Shown here piece by piece: positions 47,130-59,100 of a stretch of DNA of 64,000 nt. The translations under genes and the position numbers were made by a program. This stretch comes from Trissonchulus latispiculum. Taxonomy: Eukaryota > Nematoda > Enoplea > Enoplida > Ironidae. The notes beneath the pieces are model-generated. The model searched no databases and was not told the DNA's origin. It saw nothing but the letters and a program-made list of their open reading frames with translations. The stretch lies in NCBI GenBank assembly GCA_030248195.1, contig JASAND010026242.1, positions 39,459 through 103,458 on the forward strand, written 5' to 3'. Within the stretch, counting starts at the first letter, position 1, and each line of letters opens with the position of its first letter.

Positions 47130-48144
47130 TGCTATGTATGCGACTACTTGGCATTAACTAACATGTTACTATAAGCATAGGAACAAAGTATAAGCTTTTT
47201 AACACATTTATAGTTAGATCTTATATAACATTTCTTCCCGTTAAGCTTGAGGCCTGTTCTTCACTCTAATTTAATCCGGTCTGAAAAATCCAGAATCCGT
47301 GCCGGGAATGAATGTCAAGGGCCGTCGGCGTGGTCTTTGCAGATAGCGCTCCGGAGGCGGCGCAGGTGGATCCAATGGTCCTGCACCTGCGACATGGTCT
47401 TGGGCAGGAAGAGGAGGTTCCACTTCGTCTGAGGGGACAACCAAAATGTTCGGTGTTTCTACCTTGCGTAGAAGATTTCCTAACTGCTCTTTATATACCT
47501 TTCCTTCCACCCATTTTGGCGAATTAGGACGGTGAGAACGAATCCATACGGATTCCAAAGTTCCCTTTTGGAACTTATACGACTTGCCATAGGCTGTGTA
47601 GCAAGCCAACGAAGCGTCTTTTGGATGTCTGTCGTCCGGCTTGGCCACACTCACTATGGGAGTAGTCCATTGACTGGCACGAACTTTCTGGCTTTGACCA
47701 CCTTTTCCTATTCTGGCCAAACCTTGCTGTTCCACACATGATTCCCACTGCATAGACTCGGAATCATAAGGATTAATAATCCTGCCTAACATTCTTTCAC
47801 CAATGGTCAATGTTAGACTAAACAGCAGAAAAAGTCTCGTCGCCAGTGCAACGTGGTTCGGTCGAGGACTGGTGATTTTCTTCTGGGTTCTTTCCTCTCT
47901 AATGTTATTAGCGATGGAGTATTCTTCCATCTGCTCAACATAAGATTCCCATTGAATTGAATCAGGGTCAAATAGATCCAAACGTCCCAATGTTCTTTCA
48001 CCCATTTCCAAAACTTTTCAATGTTCTGCAAACTCGTCGCCAATGCTATGTATGCGACTACTTGGCATTAACTAACATGTTACTATAAGCATAGGAACAA
48101 AGTATAAGCTTTTTAACACATTTATAGTTAGATCTTATATAACA
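47130..48144 (-). mobile_element. Small Ty3/gypsy-type LTR retrotransposon, internally deleted
   Basis: Two LTRs of 101 bp (47130-47230 and 48044-48144) look identical by eye and have TG..CA ends. The target duplication is CGGTC (47125-47129 and 48145-48149). Read on the minus strand, a primer-binding site TGGCGACGAG follows the 5' LTR and a polypurine tract GGGAAGAAA precedes the 3' LTR. The internal region is only about 810 bp. Matching LTRs suggest a recent insertion, which needs help in trans from an intact element. Confidence 0.87.
47271..48011 (-). pseudogene. Gag N-terminus fused to Pol C-terminus of the small gypsy-type element
   Basis: One open frame of 246 codons. The start (GRLDLFDPDSIQWESYVEQM) is like a gypsy Gag N-terminus, and a second, diverged copy of the same motif follows about 70 residues later. 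The end (SPKWVEGKVYKEQLG region) resembles the tail of a gypsy integrase. Protease, reverse transcriptase, RNase H and the integrase core are absent. It is therefore a deletion-joined remnant that happens to stay in frame. Confidence 0.7.
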
Positions 48145-48610
48145 CGGTCATAGGCCCGGACTTCGTAGCCAGGGTCCGCTACTAGGCTCGGTTAAAAGCC
48201 CGCAGTCATTTAAAAGCGCAGCAAGTCCTTGACTCACAAACTGAGCTCGGTTGGCCCGGTGGGCCCGGTCTTTAAAACCGGGCCGGTAGCAGGCCAGGCC
48301 TTCGGCCAAAGCCTTGGGGGACAACACAATATTTTCCGGGCCCGGGCCTAAACGGGGCCGGGCCAGCTTGGCCCCGGCTCAGGGCCCGAAGCCCGCTACA
48401 CGGCCCCGGGATAACCCCTACTAATAGAAGGCTGGGTTTTTTCCAGATTAATTTTCCGTGCTAATTCGAATTAATTCCAGATTAATTAATTAATTCATTC
48501 CCGTCCTGAATCATCATCATTTGTCGAAACGGCTATGTGGGAGAGCACAGCTAATAAGATCTAACCTAAGCCACGTTAACACTAGACAACCTATCTTTAA
48601 TAATACATAA

Positions 48611-49411
48611 CAGTGATGGAACCGGGTCACTTTGGCTTGACCCGGTGACCCGGTGACCCGGTTGAGCCTTGACCCGGTGACCCGGTGACCCGGTGACCCG
48701 GTTTTCCACAAAATTCCAAAAGTTGCAAACAATTTTCGATTTTACCTAAGAACGCTAATTTTTTGGCTCCCTTAACCACATTGAAAAGAATAAGTATGAC
48801 ATACATATGCTTGCTCTGGAGTTTCTTGAAATGCGTTTAATAGTATAGCTGTAGCATTTTCTAAATTTATGCAGAAATTAGTAGCAAATCCAATAACTTA
48901 TCCGTCCGCGAAATTTTGCAGGGTCTACTATGAGTATATACTTGTCCAAAACAAGGAGTACTTCAAAAATTTGGTTTTCATTACGTAGTGAGTTAACTTA
49001 AATTAAATTGTTCACTTACTTTCAACGTTTACGTTGATTGCGAAAATAAACTGCACACCATATTGTACTAAATAGAGTTATGCAATAATCATGAAACTTA
49101 TAAAGCTGAGATTAAAAAGCTAAACAATAATTTGCCAGAGACTGACAGATTCAAATAACCTCAAGCTGCGAAAATGTTCAAGACTAGAATATAGAAAAAA
49201 AGCAAATTAATATCGAATTGAAGATCAAATTACATCGAACAAAAATTTAACCTAAAGTTTTAGCTTGGTAAGCCAAAAATTTCTAAACTTTGAGGTAAAT
49301 TCAGAAAGCCGGGTCAAGACCGGGTCGAAGCTCTTGACCCGGTGACCCGGTGACCGGGACAAAAAGTGACCCGAACTGACCCGGTGACCCGGTGACCCGG
49401 TTCCATCGCTG
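48611..49411. mobile_element. hAT-like element with CCGGTGACC subterminal repeats, 8-bp duplication ATACATAA
   Basis: Flanked by perfect ATACATAA (48603-48610 and 49412-49419). Starts CAGTGATGGAACCGGGTCAC and ends with its inverse ...CCGGTTCCATCGCTG. Tandem GACCCGGTG units lie at both ends. 801 bp, no transposase. Confidence 0.88.
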
Positions 49412-49677
49412 ATACATAAGCCAAGTGAATAACAATAACAAAGGTTTTGAAAGAAGAAAAGCAATATGCACATTAGGTAGAAGTTACACAAGGAAGTAAT
49501 TTTGGGAGAACATGCAAATTAGTTTTTCTTTACTTAGTTCAGTCTGTCTTCTGCTGTCGAGCGGAAGTCTCGACATCATTCAAATAATTCCAAGTTTATC
49601 CTAACCTTGCCGCCTGATAGCTTCTTTGAGGTATCTTCTTTCTTCCAGGTTCCAGAACCAGTTCGACAACATAACTG

Positions 49678-50461
49678 TGTAAGGGAAGCAGGCATAGGAA
49701 AAGATTGATAAGCCTGCAATCGGAGTTCAGCTGATGGTCCCGTGGTGTAGTGGTTTAGCATGTCTGACTCTAGAGCAGAAGGGCCGTGGTTCGATCCCCG
49801 GCGAGACCAATTCTTTACTTTCAGTGGTGAGTGAAAAGCTGAACCTCCCTCTTCCCTTCTCTCTTCTAGGTCTTGGTTTCGTGGGTACGAGGGTACCTGA
49901 CGCCTCCCGTTCGGGCTTGTCCTTTGTTTCTTCCGGATCCGCCAGCCCTGGTAGAAGCGCTACATGTGTCGAGGCTGCCTCAGGACCCGGATTGGACTCC
50001 TGTCTCCGGTCCCCCAGTAGTTGCTTCTGGTTGGTTGGATCTAAAGGGGTCTGGAACGTGTGTCGGGGGAGCACGGATCCCTTGGGCTCAGAATGCCCTG
50101 CGCCGGATGCGCTCTCGGTTCGATTCCGAGTTGAGTAAGCCGCGGGACGCGTCTTAATTGAAACCCGGAGGAGATGTAAGGGAAGCAGGCATAGGAAAAG
50201 ATTGATAAGCCTGCAATGGGAGTTCAGCTGATGGTCCCGTGGTGTAGTGGTTTAGCATGTCTGACTCTAGAGCAGAAGGGCCGTGGTTCGATCCCCGGCG
50301 GGACCAATTCTTTACTTTCAGTGGTGAGTGAAAAGCTGAACCTCCCTCTTCCCTTCTCTCTTCTAGGTCTTGGTTTCGTGGGTACGAGGGTACCTGACGC
50401 CTCCCGTCCGGGCTTTTCCTTGGTTTCTTCCTGATCCGCCAGCCCTGGTAGAAGCGCTACA
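49678..50461. mobile_element. Miniature LTR element (TRIM-like) whose LTRs contain a tRNA-like Pol III promoter
   Basis: Two LTRs of 287 bp (49678-49964 and 50175-50461) are nearly identical, with TGTA..TACA ends. They flank a 210-bp interior. The target duplication is ACTG (49674-49677 and 50462-50465). Before the 3' LTR there is a purine-rich CCCGGAGGAGA. In each LTR, GGTCCCGTGGTGTAGTGG..GGTTCGATCCCCGG folds like a tRNA with A- and B-boxes; the acceptor stem pairs fully in the 3' LTR. The loop triplet would be CTA. The interior holds a second B-box (GGTTCGATTCC). I found no primer-binding site beginning TGG. A tandem SINE is the alternative, but the solo LTR at 32607-32885 and the single duplication around the whole favour an LTR element. 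Confidence 0.7.
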
Positions 50462-50474
50462 ACTGGGAAAAAAT

Positions 50475-50941
50475 GGATCTTTTCAGGATAACCCCCCCCC
50501 AGGCCCAGATTCCGCAAAACTTGACCAAATGAGCTGAAATTTGGTATGGGTATGTTTTCGACCACGCTGAGTTCAAACACCGTTAAATTTTTCGATTTCG
50601 CGAAATTTGATTTTTTCGATTCGTAAGGGGGGACCAAGGAGAATCGAAAAATTTTTTGTCTTCGATTTTGCTGAAAAGTTGTATTCCGGGGTTTTCGAGG
50701 TCGCAGAACACGAATCTGAAATCTGTTTTTCGATTCAGCTTTTCGTTAGCTCAGTATAAGCTTACATCTTAAGCTTAAAGCTTTTTTTGGCCCTTACGAA
50801 TCAAAAATCGAATTTCGCGAAATCGAAAAAATTAGCGATATTTGAACTCAGCGTGGTCGAAAACATATCCATACCAAATTTCAACTCATTTGGTCAAGCT
50901 TTGCGGAATCTGGGCCTGGGGGGGTTATCCTGAAAAGATCC
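50475..50941. mobile_element. Foldback MITE, second near-complete copy of the 15700-16286 family
   Basis: A 23-bp perfect terminal inverted repeat (GGATCTTTTCAGGATAACCC and inverse) with the family's arms TTTGGTATGGGTATG and TTCGATTTCGCGAAAT. It is asymmetric, the right arm being shorter. No clear target duplication. Confidence 0.7.
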
Positions 50942-51720
50942 AATATATTATAAATATACATATAGCATTTTCAGCCGTTGGTCTTCAGGAAAATTCAGGG
51001 CTGAACTTGTTAATTTTCCAAGAAAATGTTGAGAATTTACGGAGGATTGCAACCTTATAGTTTCGGATATTTTTGACATATATTTCACAGCTTCTGTCTT
51101 CTCTCTACACTCCAGTATTAGAGCCTCTCCAGCTAGAGAAAAGGTTTAACCTTAAATCTTCTGAGGGCACTTTTGATACATGACAAACGAGCCTGATATT
51201 TCAAATTAGACAGAACGTTAAACAACACCATTACACTTTAATCTTGGCTTCTTGACCGAGGGACCCGGAAAAACTGTTAACATATAGATTGAGAGAAGCT
51301 CTAAAACTAAGGGAAGAGATATTTCTCAAGAGGCCATAAGAATCTCTAACCTCCTTCTGGTGTTTAAATTTTCACACTGTTGCATCAAAATATGGGGGGA
51401 CTAGAAAATCTTCTATCAAGCCTTTCCCCTTTGCTTCCTTTGTCTTTTTGCTTCTGAAATGAGGTGTTTTAGAGGCTGCTGAAACTACAGACGCAACTTT
51501 GTTAAAAATTTTGAATTTGGCAGCCTTTTTAAGATTTTATTGTTTAATTTTTTTAATTTGGTGCTTTCATGATGAACTAATATTCTGTGGTTTCATAAAT
51601 TAGTTTCATGGTGTAATCATTCTAATGATTTCCTACAAGTGATGTCCAAATATTTTCAGTCTTTAGCACCTGAAACTGAAATAATTTTAGTCGACCACAG
51701 AATCTGGAAATAATTCGGTT

Positions 51721-52806
51721 CTTGTCTCGATTATCCCCCACCACTCAAAACTCATAAAACTTGACCAATTCAGCGAAAATTTGGTATGGGTATATTTTCG
51801 ACCACTCTGAGTTCAAACATCGTAAAATTTTTGGATTTTTTCTATTTACAAACGAGGACCTTCCAGCTCTTTCTCAGTCTAAACGTATCAAACGTATAGG
51901 ATTACGCTTAGCGTGCAAAGTGTTATTTTAGTTTCATATTTTTTAGATTGCTGCTTATCTAAGCGTTAATTCATAGAGGAATAATGAAAAACGTATAATT
52001 TTCCAGATTTTTTGCAAACTCAAGTAAATTTTTTCGCAAGACATCGGTTATATCATTCGATACGTCCATCAAATAGCTGGGGACGATTTTTATTTATTGT
52101 GAAATCGCTCTTCGTTATAGAGAAATAAGCTGAAATGTGTGCGCAACCTGTATTTTACCTACTTTTTTTCCAAATGTCAAGAGATTACTTTAGCTAGAAA
52201 GCAGTAATGGGGGGAACTAAAAAACGTCCCTGGGTATATTTGTGCAGAACACATCTGTTCAGTAGCAGCCCACCAGCTTGTGTGGTGAATGCTCCACAAT
52301 CTTTGGAAAAAAATTGGTGGCGCTTTTGCAAAAACTACATTCTTTATGTTAGCAGCCTACGGGATGGCTGTTGGAAGACGATCATGCGTCGGATAATTTG
52401 CCCCCTATGAGACCTTCAGATCGACACCTTTAGTTTGATTTTACGGCTTCCAGTTCTAGTTCAAGAAACGATGGATTATTTGATTTCTGCAAAAATGACA
52501 AGTTTTCGACGCCAAAGCAAGAAAATCGGCTATATCACACGGTAGAGAAAAGCTAGAACGTTGCTTTAGAAAGCAAAAATATGAAGCACAACGAGATCTT
52601 TTGAATGAATATAGTCATAACTGTATAGCCGCTGCCAAACTTTCAGAAATTTGGAAAACGGTCCTGACCGGAAATCTCAAATCTTTGAATCGGGATTGCT
52701 CGGAGGGTGTAAGAACGCTAAAAGAACGTATTTCGGAAAGTTTCGTCAAATTTCATCTTGATTTACGCCGCCAACCAACAATATGTTCCCGAAAGGAATC
52801 ACCACC
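51721..52806. mobile_element. Composite: foldback fragment joined to a TTAA-element copy
   Basis: 51721-51850 is one arm of the 15700-16286 family. From about 51930 to 52806 the sequence is the reverse-orientation relative of 42837-43818 and ends GGAATCACCACC|TTAA. Its other terminus is missing, so the two truncated elements abut. Confidence 0.65.
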
Positions 52807-52911
52807 TTAAACCAAATCTGATTAATACCTCAAGCACACCAAAAAGTATTGCGCTGCTATAAAGATTCAGTTTAGTGGGAGGGAAATTCTGTTTGCAAAT
52901 ACTGAGCACAA

Positions 52912-52976
52912 TTGTCCAAAGAGTGACATCTAGTCAGCGCCCTAAAAAGCTGACCAAAAAATCACTCTTTGACAAA
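52912..52976 (-). ncRNA. mir-279-like: Cluster C hairpin 4, MIR-279-like
   Basis: The 3' arm starts TGACTAGATGTCACTCTTTG (from 52936 leftward). It differs from copies A and B at one base outside the seed. The 5' arm is TTGTCAAAGAGTGATTTTTT. Confidence 0.7.
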
Positions 52977-53040
52977 AGCCACTTGCAAACCTAAACTTAA
53001 GTTCCTTCAAAAACCTGGCAAGTTCAGCTAATTCAGATCT

Positions 53041-53099
53041 CAGAAGAATCAAAACCGGTGATAGCTGTGACCATGTATCACCACATTTTAATTCTTCTG
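53041..53099 (-). ncRNA. Cluster C hairpin 3 (CACCGG seed)
   Basis: 3' arm TATCACCGGTTTTGATTCTT (from 53063 leftward). The 5' arm CAGAAGAATTAAAATGTGGT pairs with it. The loop is longer than in copy A. Confidence 0.65.
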
Positions 53100-53141
53100 A
53101 AATCCGAAAACAGAAAATAATTACTGTCGGCAATTTCATAT

Positions 53142-53222
53142 GTATCTAGGGAGCTCTTGATATTGCAATGACGAACTTTCAATAACTTCGCCTATTGCTA
53201 TACCAACAGCTCTCTGGAATAC
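53142..53222 (-). ncRNA. Cluster C hairpin 2
   Basis: 5' arm AGAGCTGTTGGTATAGCAAT and 3' arm TCGTCATTGCAATATCAAGA. The stem carries more mismatches than in copy B. Confidence 0.6.
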
Positions 53223-53275
53223 ATCTTTTCAGTCTCTGATTTCAATAAGCTTTAAAGAAATTAATTGTCAATTTA

Positions 53276-53339
53276 TTCAACATCTTATCTGATGTGCAAC
53301 CACAGAAATCAAGGTCCGCACAACAAGACAAGAGTTGAA
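53276..53339 (-). ncRNA. Cluster C hairpin 1
   Basis: 5' arm CAACTCTTGTCTTGTTGTGC and 3' arm TTGCACATCAGATAAGATGT. There is one change from A and B in the 3' arm. Confidence 0.65.
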
Positions 53340-53344
53340 CAAAA

Positions 53345-53457
53345 TGAAACTGAATGATCCTATTCTTCCGAGCAGTCCTTTTATAGGCTAGCTTTTTCCC
53401 CCCAAATTTGGCTCAGCCAATCAGGGCTTAGCACTGCTTCTAATTGGTTGCGTTGTT
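53345..53457 (-). promoter_or_regulatory. Core promoter of hairpin cluster C
   Basis: On the minus strand: TATAAAAGG at 53385-53377 and initiator-like TCAGTTTCA at 53353-53345, with the segment between almost identical to copy A. Motifs CCAAT/ATTGG lie at 53417-53421 and 53453-53457. The E2F-like box is altered to TTTGGGGGGAAAAA and probably lost. Confidence 0.55.
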
Positions 53458-53469
53458 GAAACTTTTGAT

Positions 53470-55471
53470 ACGTATCATCTACATACTAAATTCATTACTC
53501 TTTTTGGAGTTTGCTGGTGTTTCTAGGGGGAAAAATTTCACCGTGACACCGGCTCAAGGTGTATGATTTTTACAATAAACAAACAAACAAACAAACAAAC
53601 AAACAAACAAACAAATAGAAGTAAGCAAGCAAGTTAGCAATCTTTCCCTAACAATTGAAGATAAACATTAAACTAATTTATGAATTCCATTATGTTTATG
53701 AGGTGACAGAAATACAGAACCTTGTAGAAAGTTATTATGGTTGCTGTTATTGTTGATGCTCTTATGGCAGCATTTCTTAAACTTTCAAAAACTATTTTCA
53801 TTTTTTCTTTATTCATAATTTATATTTCATGTATACATAATTTATATTCTTATTTATTTTCTAATCACTAATTTAGCCCAAAAACTAGTTTTTAAGGTAA
53901 TCATATTTGAGCTCGTTCATGCAAGTGAAAGAATTTCTTGTTCCCAATTCTCAGCAGGTCACAGCAGGCTTATTGCCTTCTTTTAGGGAACAAATCTAAG
54001 GAAACAATGATAAACTATTTCCAATTATTTTCCAATGTCTTCAAAACTTCTTCTTCTAGAAATCCTTGAAAAGTCTCGATAAGCTCAACTGATAAATTCA
54101 AGAAATTTGACCAGCTTTCTGGTGTCTGTCTTTGCTACTTAAAATTGGAAATGGAAATTTCAACTTACTTGCATTCTAAACTCACTTCGTTCCATGTTTG
54201 ACACTGCCATGTGGAGTTGTTTCTTTTCTGTTTTGGTCCGATATTTTGCAAAACTTTTATTCATTTGTTTATTTTAACGACTTCTAAAGTTCGATTATGC
54301 ATATAATTTGACCTCTGGAGCTTTACCCGTTTCATAAGCTTTTGATTTTTTGACCTTAGCTCAATCCTTAATCTTAACTTTTGAATTTTTTAACATTGTG
54401 TGGTGGCATGCACAAAGTAGGGTGGGGTGGCTACTGCCGAATACTTAAAGTTTCAAAAATTTAATTTTTTTCGAAGTATGTAAATGAGGAACAAGGGGAC
54501 CAGAAAATTATGTCCTCGATTATTTCGAAAAGTAGAATATTGGGTTTTTCGAGTATATCCGCTATTTAGACGGGCGCTTGGTGGTGTGCACCTTTCTTTC
54601 TTTAATCAGTATTTTTTTGTAATTTCTAACTTCATTTTTTAACAAATTACTCAATAATCTTTAAGCATTCCCAATACTGTCAAAACTGCATACATTATAA
54701 TTATTTTACCAATTCTTTACCCAAAACATTTTTGTATTATCCGCATGGCCGGAACCATTTAACTGCCTTCCGATTCACCGGAAGAAAAAAGTTCACATAA
54801 AAACCCAAACTGATAGGCCGGTTTTTTCTGCTGGGTTTTTATGGCTCACTAATCCTGTAATTGTATAAGCTGTTTGTATTCATCAAAGGTCCAAAGCAAA
54901 TGTCAGACTCTTGGCTAATCATGTCCACAAATTAGATTTCAATATTCCCCTTCAACAAGGGCCGTGGGTTTAGCTTAAAAACTGAGGCTTAAAACTTTCC
55001 GAAGACTTAGGCATAGCCTTAGGCACTCGCGCTCCATTCGCACTGTGCAACATGTTCTCGGCTAACTTTCAGTGAAAACAGTTTTAGCCCCTTTGACGCA
55101 CTCCATACCTTAGAAATTGTTGACAGCTTTTATCTTTAGACTTATCCTACAAAGGTTAAGGCTGTTATTTAAGCTTTGGAGCATGTTAGAAAGGAAAAAA
55201 CAAGGCTCTGTGCTAGTTTGATAACATAATTCAGATTTCAGGCTATTTTAGCTGATCAAGTTATGGTTAGGGGTTAATTCTAACAAGACTGTTGTCGTTG
55301 TTTGCCGATCTAAACTTGTATGGGAATGAAGTACCTCTCTCTGTTGTCACTAAAATAACTGCAAAATATCTTATAAAAAATATTAAATATTTTACAGTAA
55401 AGTTGAATTTATGCCTTTCCCGTAAAACACACCGTTACTTTACCCAGACCTACATAATCAGCATTGACAAC
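53470..55471. other. No gene recognised; (AAAC)n at 53575-53617
   Basis: A clean AAAC microsatellite of about 43 bp, then AT-rich sequence with no frame or repeat I can interpret. It may include the promoter of the gene starting at 56182. Confidence 0.45.
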
Positions 55472-55898
55472 CATAGGTTAACGCGGGGGGGTCTCGGGGG
55501 GGTCCAAGCCCCCCCACCAACCCGGACAAGGTACAAGCCCTATCGTCGCCGGGGACAAGGGGTAACGAAAAAATGGCCAGGGGGTAACCAAAACCAGCCG
55601 GAAGAAATTAGTTTTTCAGTAAATTACAGTAAAATTTCAAAAAATTTCGCCGGAATTTTTTGCTAAAATGTTTAATTTTTCGGGAAAATTTTGAAATTTT
55701 TTCCAAAAATTGAAGATTTTTTGCAAATTTTACAAAAAATTGCTAATTTTAATAAAATTAGCGTTAATTTTTCGAAAAATTTAACAAATGTTTTCTTCAG
55801 GTACAAGCCCCCCTGAAAATTTTTGTTCAAGGTACAAGCCCCCTCAAAATTTTTTGGGGACAAGCACCCCCCAGGACCCGACCCTATGTTAATGTATG
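55472..55898. mobile_element. TACAAGCCCCC MITE copy 1, 8-bp duplication TTGACAAC
   Basis: Starts CATAGGTTAACGCGGGG and ends CCCTATGTTAATGTATG. TTGACAAC lies on both sides (55464-55471 and 55899-55906). GGTACAAGCCCCC words face each other near the ends. Just upstream of the gene at 56182. Confidence 0.8.
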
Positions 55899-56181
55899 TT
55901 GACAACATTAAAATTCGAACCTTTAAATACTATCTGTTCTTTCCTTTTTCTTTTATGCTATTCTGTTTTTATTTTTTGCTGCTACCGTTATACTACCTGC
56001 TACTAAAATATCACAAGCAAGGAACTTAGATTGGACCTTTGTAGCCCAGAGATCATGTGTTATAAGAGATAACTCTAAATCCGGGTTTCCAATTTCAGCC
56101 GTGGCAGGGTGTCTGGTGTTATTGGACAATTTAGCCTGTCTAAAGTCTCCGGACTACCCAAAAAACGTTTGACCTAAAATC

Positions 56182-59100
56182 ATGAGTTCAGGCTCCTATG
56201 CCGTTAATTGCATTCGAAACAAAACACTAAATTGGTCCCCAACGTCTACCCTAACAAACGGAAGTCTCAGTCGTTTGACAGCCAAAAAAGGGAAACCCAC
56301 CCCCGCCCCTGCCAATGTCAGCTACACAAATGGATATGTGGTTGATGAGAATGTCAACTATATTTGTTCCTATGGCTCCAAAGCTAAGACAAGCCCAGAC
56401 GAGGGTCATGTATATGAGAAAACTGACCAACTAAACAATCATCTGAACGGCAGTTTGTATACTACTACTACTACTACTGCTACTACTACTACTACTGTTA
56501 CTACTGCTGCTGCTACTACTGCTACTACTACTGCTACAGCAAAATCAAACGGCAATCTTCACGAAAATCTGAAAATTGATCTAGACTCCGCGTACGAAAA
56601 TTCCAGTGACTCTGAGCATTCTATGCTCAATGGTCACGTGACTAAGGATATTGTTAACCTGCCGCAGAAATCGCGACGGAGTGCTTACAGCAGTTGGTTT
56701 CCGCCCACTATTTTGTCTCCCATCTTGGACGTTTCACCCACCATCGAATTTTGTGAAAGTCAAATTACAGGTTGGTTGTACCAAGAATGCATAATACATA
56801 AGGGTATGACAAGCGTCATGCTCTATGTATTATCAGCTCGCTACATCCTCTGCACGCTATCGGCTTACCCCCCTAAATCAGACCCCCCTTATCCTAGCAA
56901 ATTCGAACGCTATGTTTGCACGGTAACGCTCGAAAACACAACTAGTCAGTTGGTTCAAAGTGCGTCTGTTGCGTGCAAACATAGCGGGCGAATTTCTTTG
57001 ACAAATTATGGGGGGGTCAGCCGATACCCATAGCGCGCATCGGATGTAGCAGCCTTATAATGCATAGAGTATGCCTGCTGTCATACTCTTATATGTACTC
57101 TTGGTATTATGTACTCTTGGTTGTACCAGTTTAAATTTATTAATTAATCTGCATTTGGCATTGGCATTTTACATTTGATTGATTCATTGTCATCTGCTGG
57201 CCTTAAGCTGCTTAGCTCGTCAAATTTCAGTATTCTTCTTAATTGAGCTTTGATGACAATGATTGGAACGGCAAGGCAAAATATTCTTAGATTGAATGTC
57301 GAAAACTTCAGATTCTTACGAACTAATTTGCATATTTAAAGTAATGATCAGATTACTTAGGACATCGTGGCTGGCTCCTCCCAAGAGCGAGATCTCAGTT
57401 TCCCGAAATTAATTTAATTAAAATCGGGGGAAACATATCCTACAGGGGGAAACATATCCTACATTTTTTTCTATCCGAATGACACCACTCCCCGTGGTGC
57501 GTAGACGCGCATTCAGCACTCGTTTCACCACAATGCAGTAATTTTATTTTCATTTCAGCTTTCAAAAACAACAACAACAACAACAACAATAGCAGCAGCG
57601 AGGACCGCCATCCACGGCGCGATGCCAGTGGAACTGAAACGGAATCAGAAAAGGATGAACTGCCCCGGACCGCATCGTTAAACAGATCTAGTCTTAAGTT
57701 GAAGCGATCTCCGGCCATGTTCCTCAGTCTGTCCGATTGGGATAAGTATGGAAGCGTGACCCTGGGGGATGGCGGGGAATTCTTCAGTTGTGACGACGAG
57801 TTTGAGGAAGAGACGCTTAACAGTCCACCGAAGGATCAGCCTAAAATCAGCAGCAGAAAATCGTCAAAGGAATCGGTACACGCTTCTATGGTTTATATAA
57901 GATAGCATACGTACATTATGTTCATAGGTTAAGGCGGGGGGTCTGGAGGGGTCCAAGCCCCCCTCAACTCGGACAAAGTACAAGCCCTACCGCCGTCGGG
58001 GACAAGGGGTAACTAAAAAATGGCTAAGGGGTAAGCAAAAATAGCGGAAAATATTAGTTTTTACACAAAAATTTTAAAAAATTTCCGGCTTCGCCGGTAT
58101 TTTTCAGCTATAACGTTTAATTTTTCGTGAAAATCGGGCAAAATTTTGAATTCTTTGTAAAAATTAAATTGATGATTTTGTTGCAAATTTTAATCGGCAA
58201 TCGCAAATTAAAATAAAATTAGCGTTAATTTTTAGAAAAATCTCACAAATTTATTTTTGAAGTGCAAGCCCCCCCCCTGGAAATTTCGGTTCAAGGTACA
58301 AGCCCCCTCAAAATGGTTTGGGGAGAAGCCCCCCACCCCAAGACCCTTGTTAATCTAAGCTTATGTTGACATAAAATTTTCAATATCCCCCACTACAGTA
58401 ATTTACAAACCTTGTTTCAGCAAAAATTTGAAGTTTGAGAAACTCTAGAATTCAAACTTCAGCTTGGTCGATTGTGGCTCAGTCGACGTTTCAAGCCGAC
58501 GGTTGTGGGTTCAATTCCCCCACCTGAAAACAGGAGTTTTCCGTGCCCAGATCGGCAACTGCTCCTTTCCTCAATTCTCTTGTATTCTTTTGTTAGAAAT
58601 AAACTTGAAACTACATTTCTGCTTAATTCAAACTTCAGCTTGGTTCGTTTGTGGTTAAGTGTCGACCTACTAAACCGAACGTTGTGGGTTCGATCCCCAC
58701 CTCCGGCCCGAATTTTTCGTGTCGGAGGTGCTGTAGTGACAATCTTAGTTTCGTTCGTTCTTTCATCTGCTTTCAAAAAGATTATTCCAGAAAGGTCAGT
58801 CGCCTTCAGAGGATGTCTCGTCACCAGTCTATGTTACTTTTGGCGGCTCCTGTTCTAACACTCGCGTTCTCATGATACTGTCGCATATTCTCTTGAAGGA
58901 GGAGCTCAAGGAAGCCGTCCAGTTGCAGAAATCCCGACTCACAGAAGCCGAGATCGAAGCGGAGGAGCGGGAGGCAAAACTGCAACGATATGCCCGGAGA
59001 AAAAGTCTACATCTACCGGAGAGACGGCACAGGCATGCACTTTTCATAATGACTGAGTCTAGTGTGTATGTAGCTATATTTATTTGCAAATCACCATCTA

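Larger units (their letters stand above)
47013..48419. mobile_element. hAT-like element with GGGCCG subterminal repeats, 8-bp duplication ACTAATAG
   Basis: Perfect ACTAATAG copies lie at 47005-47012 and 48420-48427. Termini ATAGGGTTTCGAT and ATAACCCCT. CCCGGGCC/GGGCCCGG words fill both ends. Its middle is interrupted by the small LTR element at 47130-48144. Confidence 0.78.
52912..53353 (-). ncRNA. Hairpin cluster C: third copy of the four-hairpin cluster
   Basis: On the minus strand, in the same order as A and B, hairpins lie at 53339-53276, 53222-53142, 53099-53041 and 52976-52912. The cluster is intergenic, without a host gene that I can see. Hairpins 2 and 3 have different loops and 5' arms from A and B, yet the 3' arms are preserved. 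Confidence 0.72.

Noticed and set aside
49734..49808. A suppressor-type tRNA gene (loop triplet CTA)
   Set aside because: The tRNA-like fold is part of a 287-bp repeat present in three near-identical copies, the acceptor stem is imperfect in this copy, and no isolated tRNA gene context exists.
58459..58824. 121-codon minus-strand frame
   Set aside because: Covers two tRNA-derived SINE units and overlaps a plus-strand exon; no conserved protein features.
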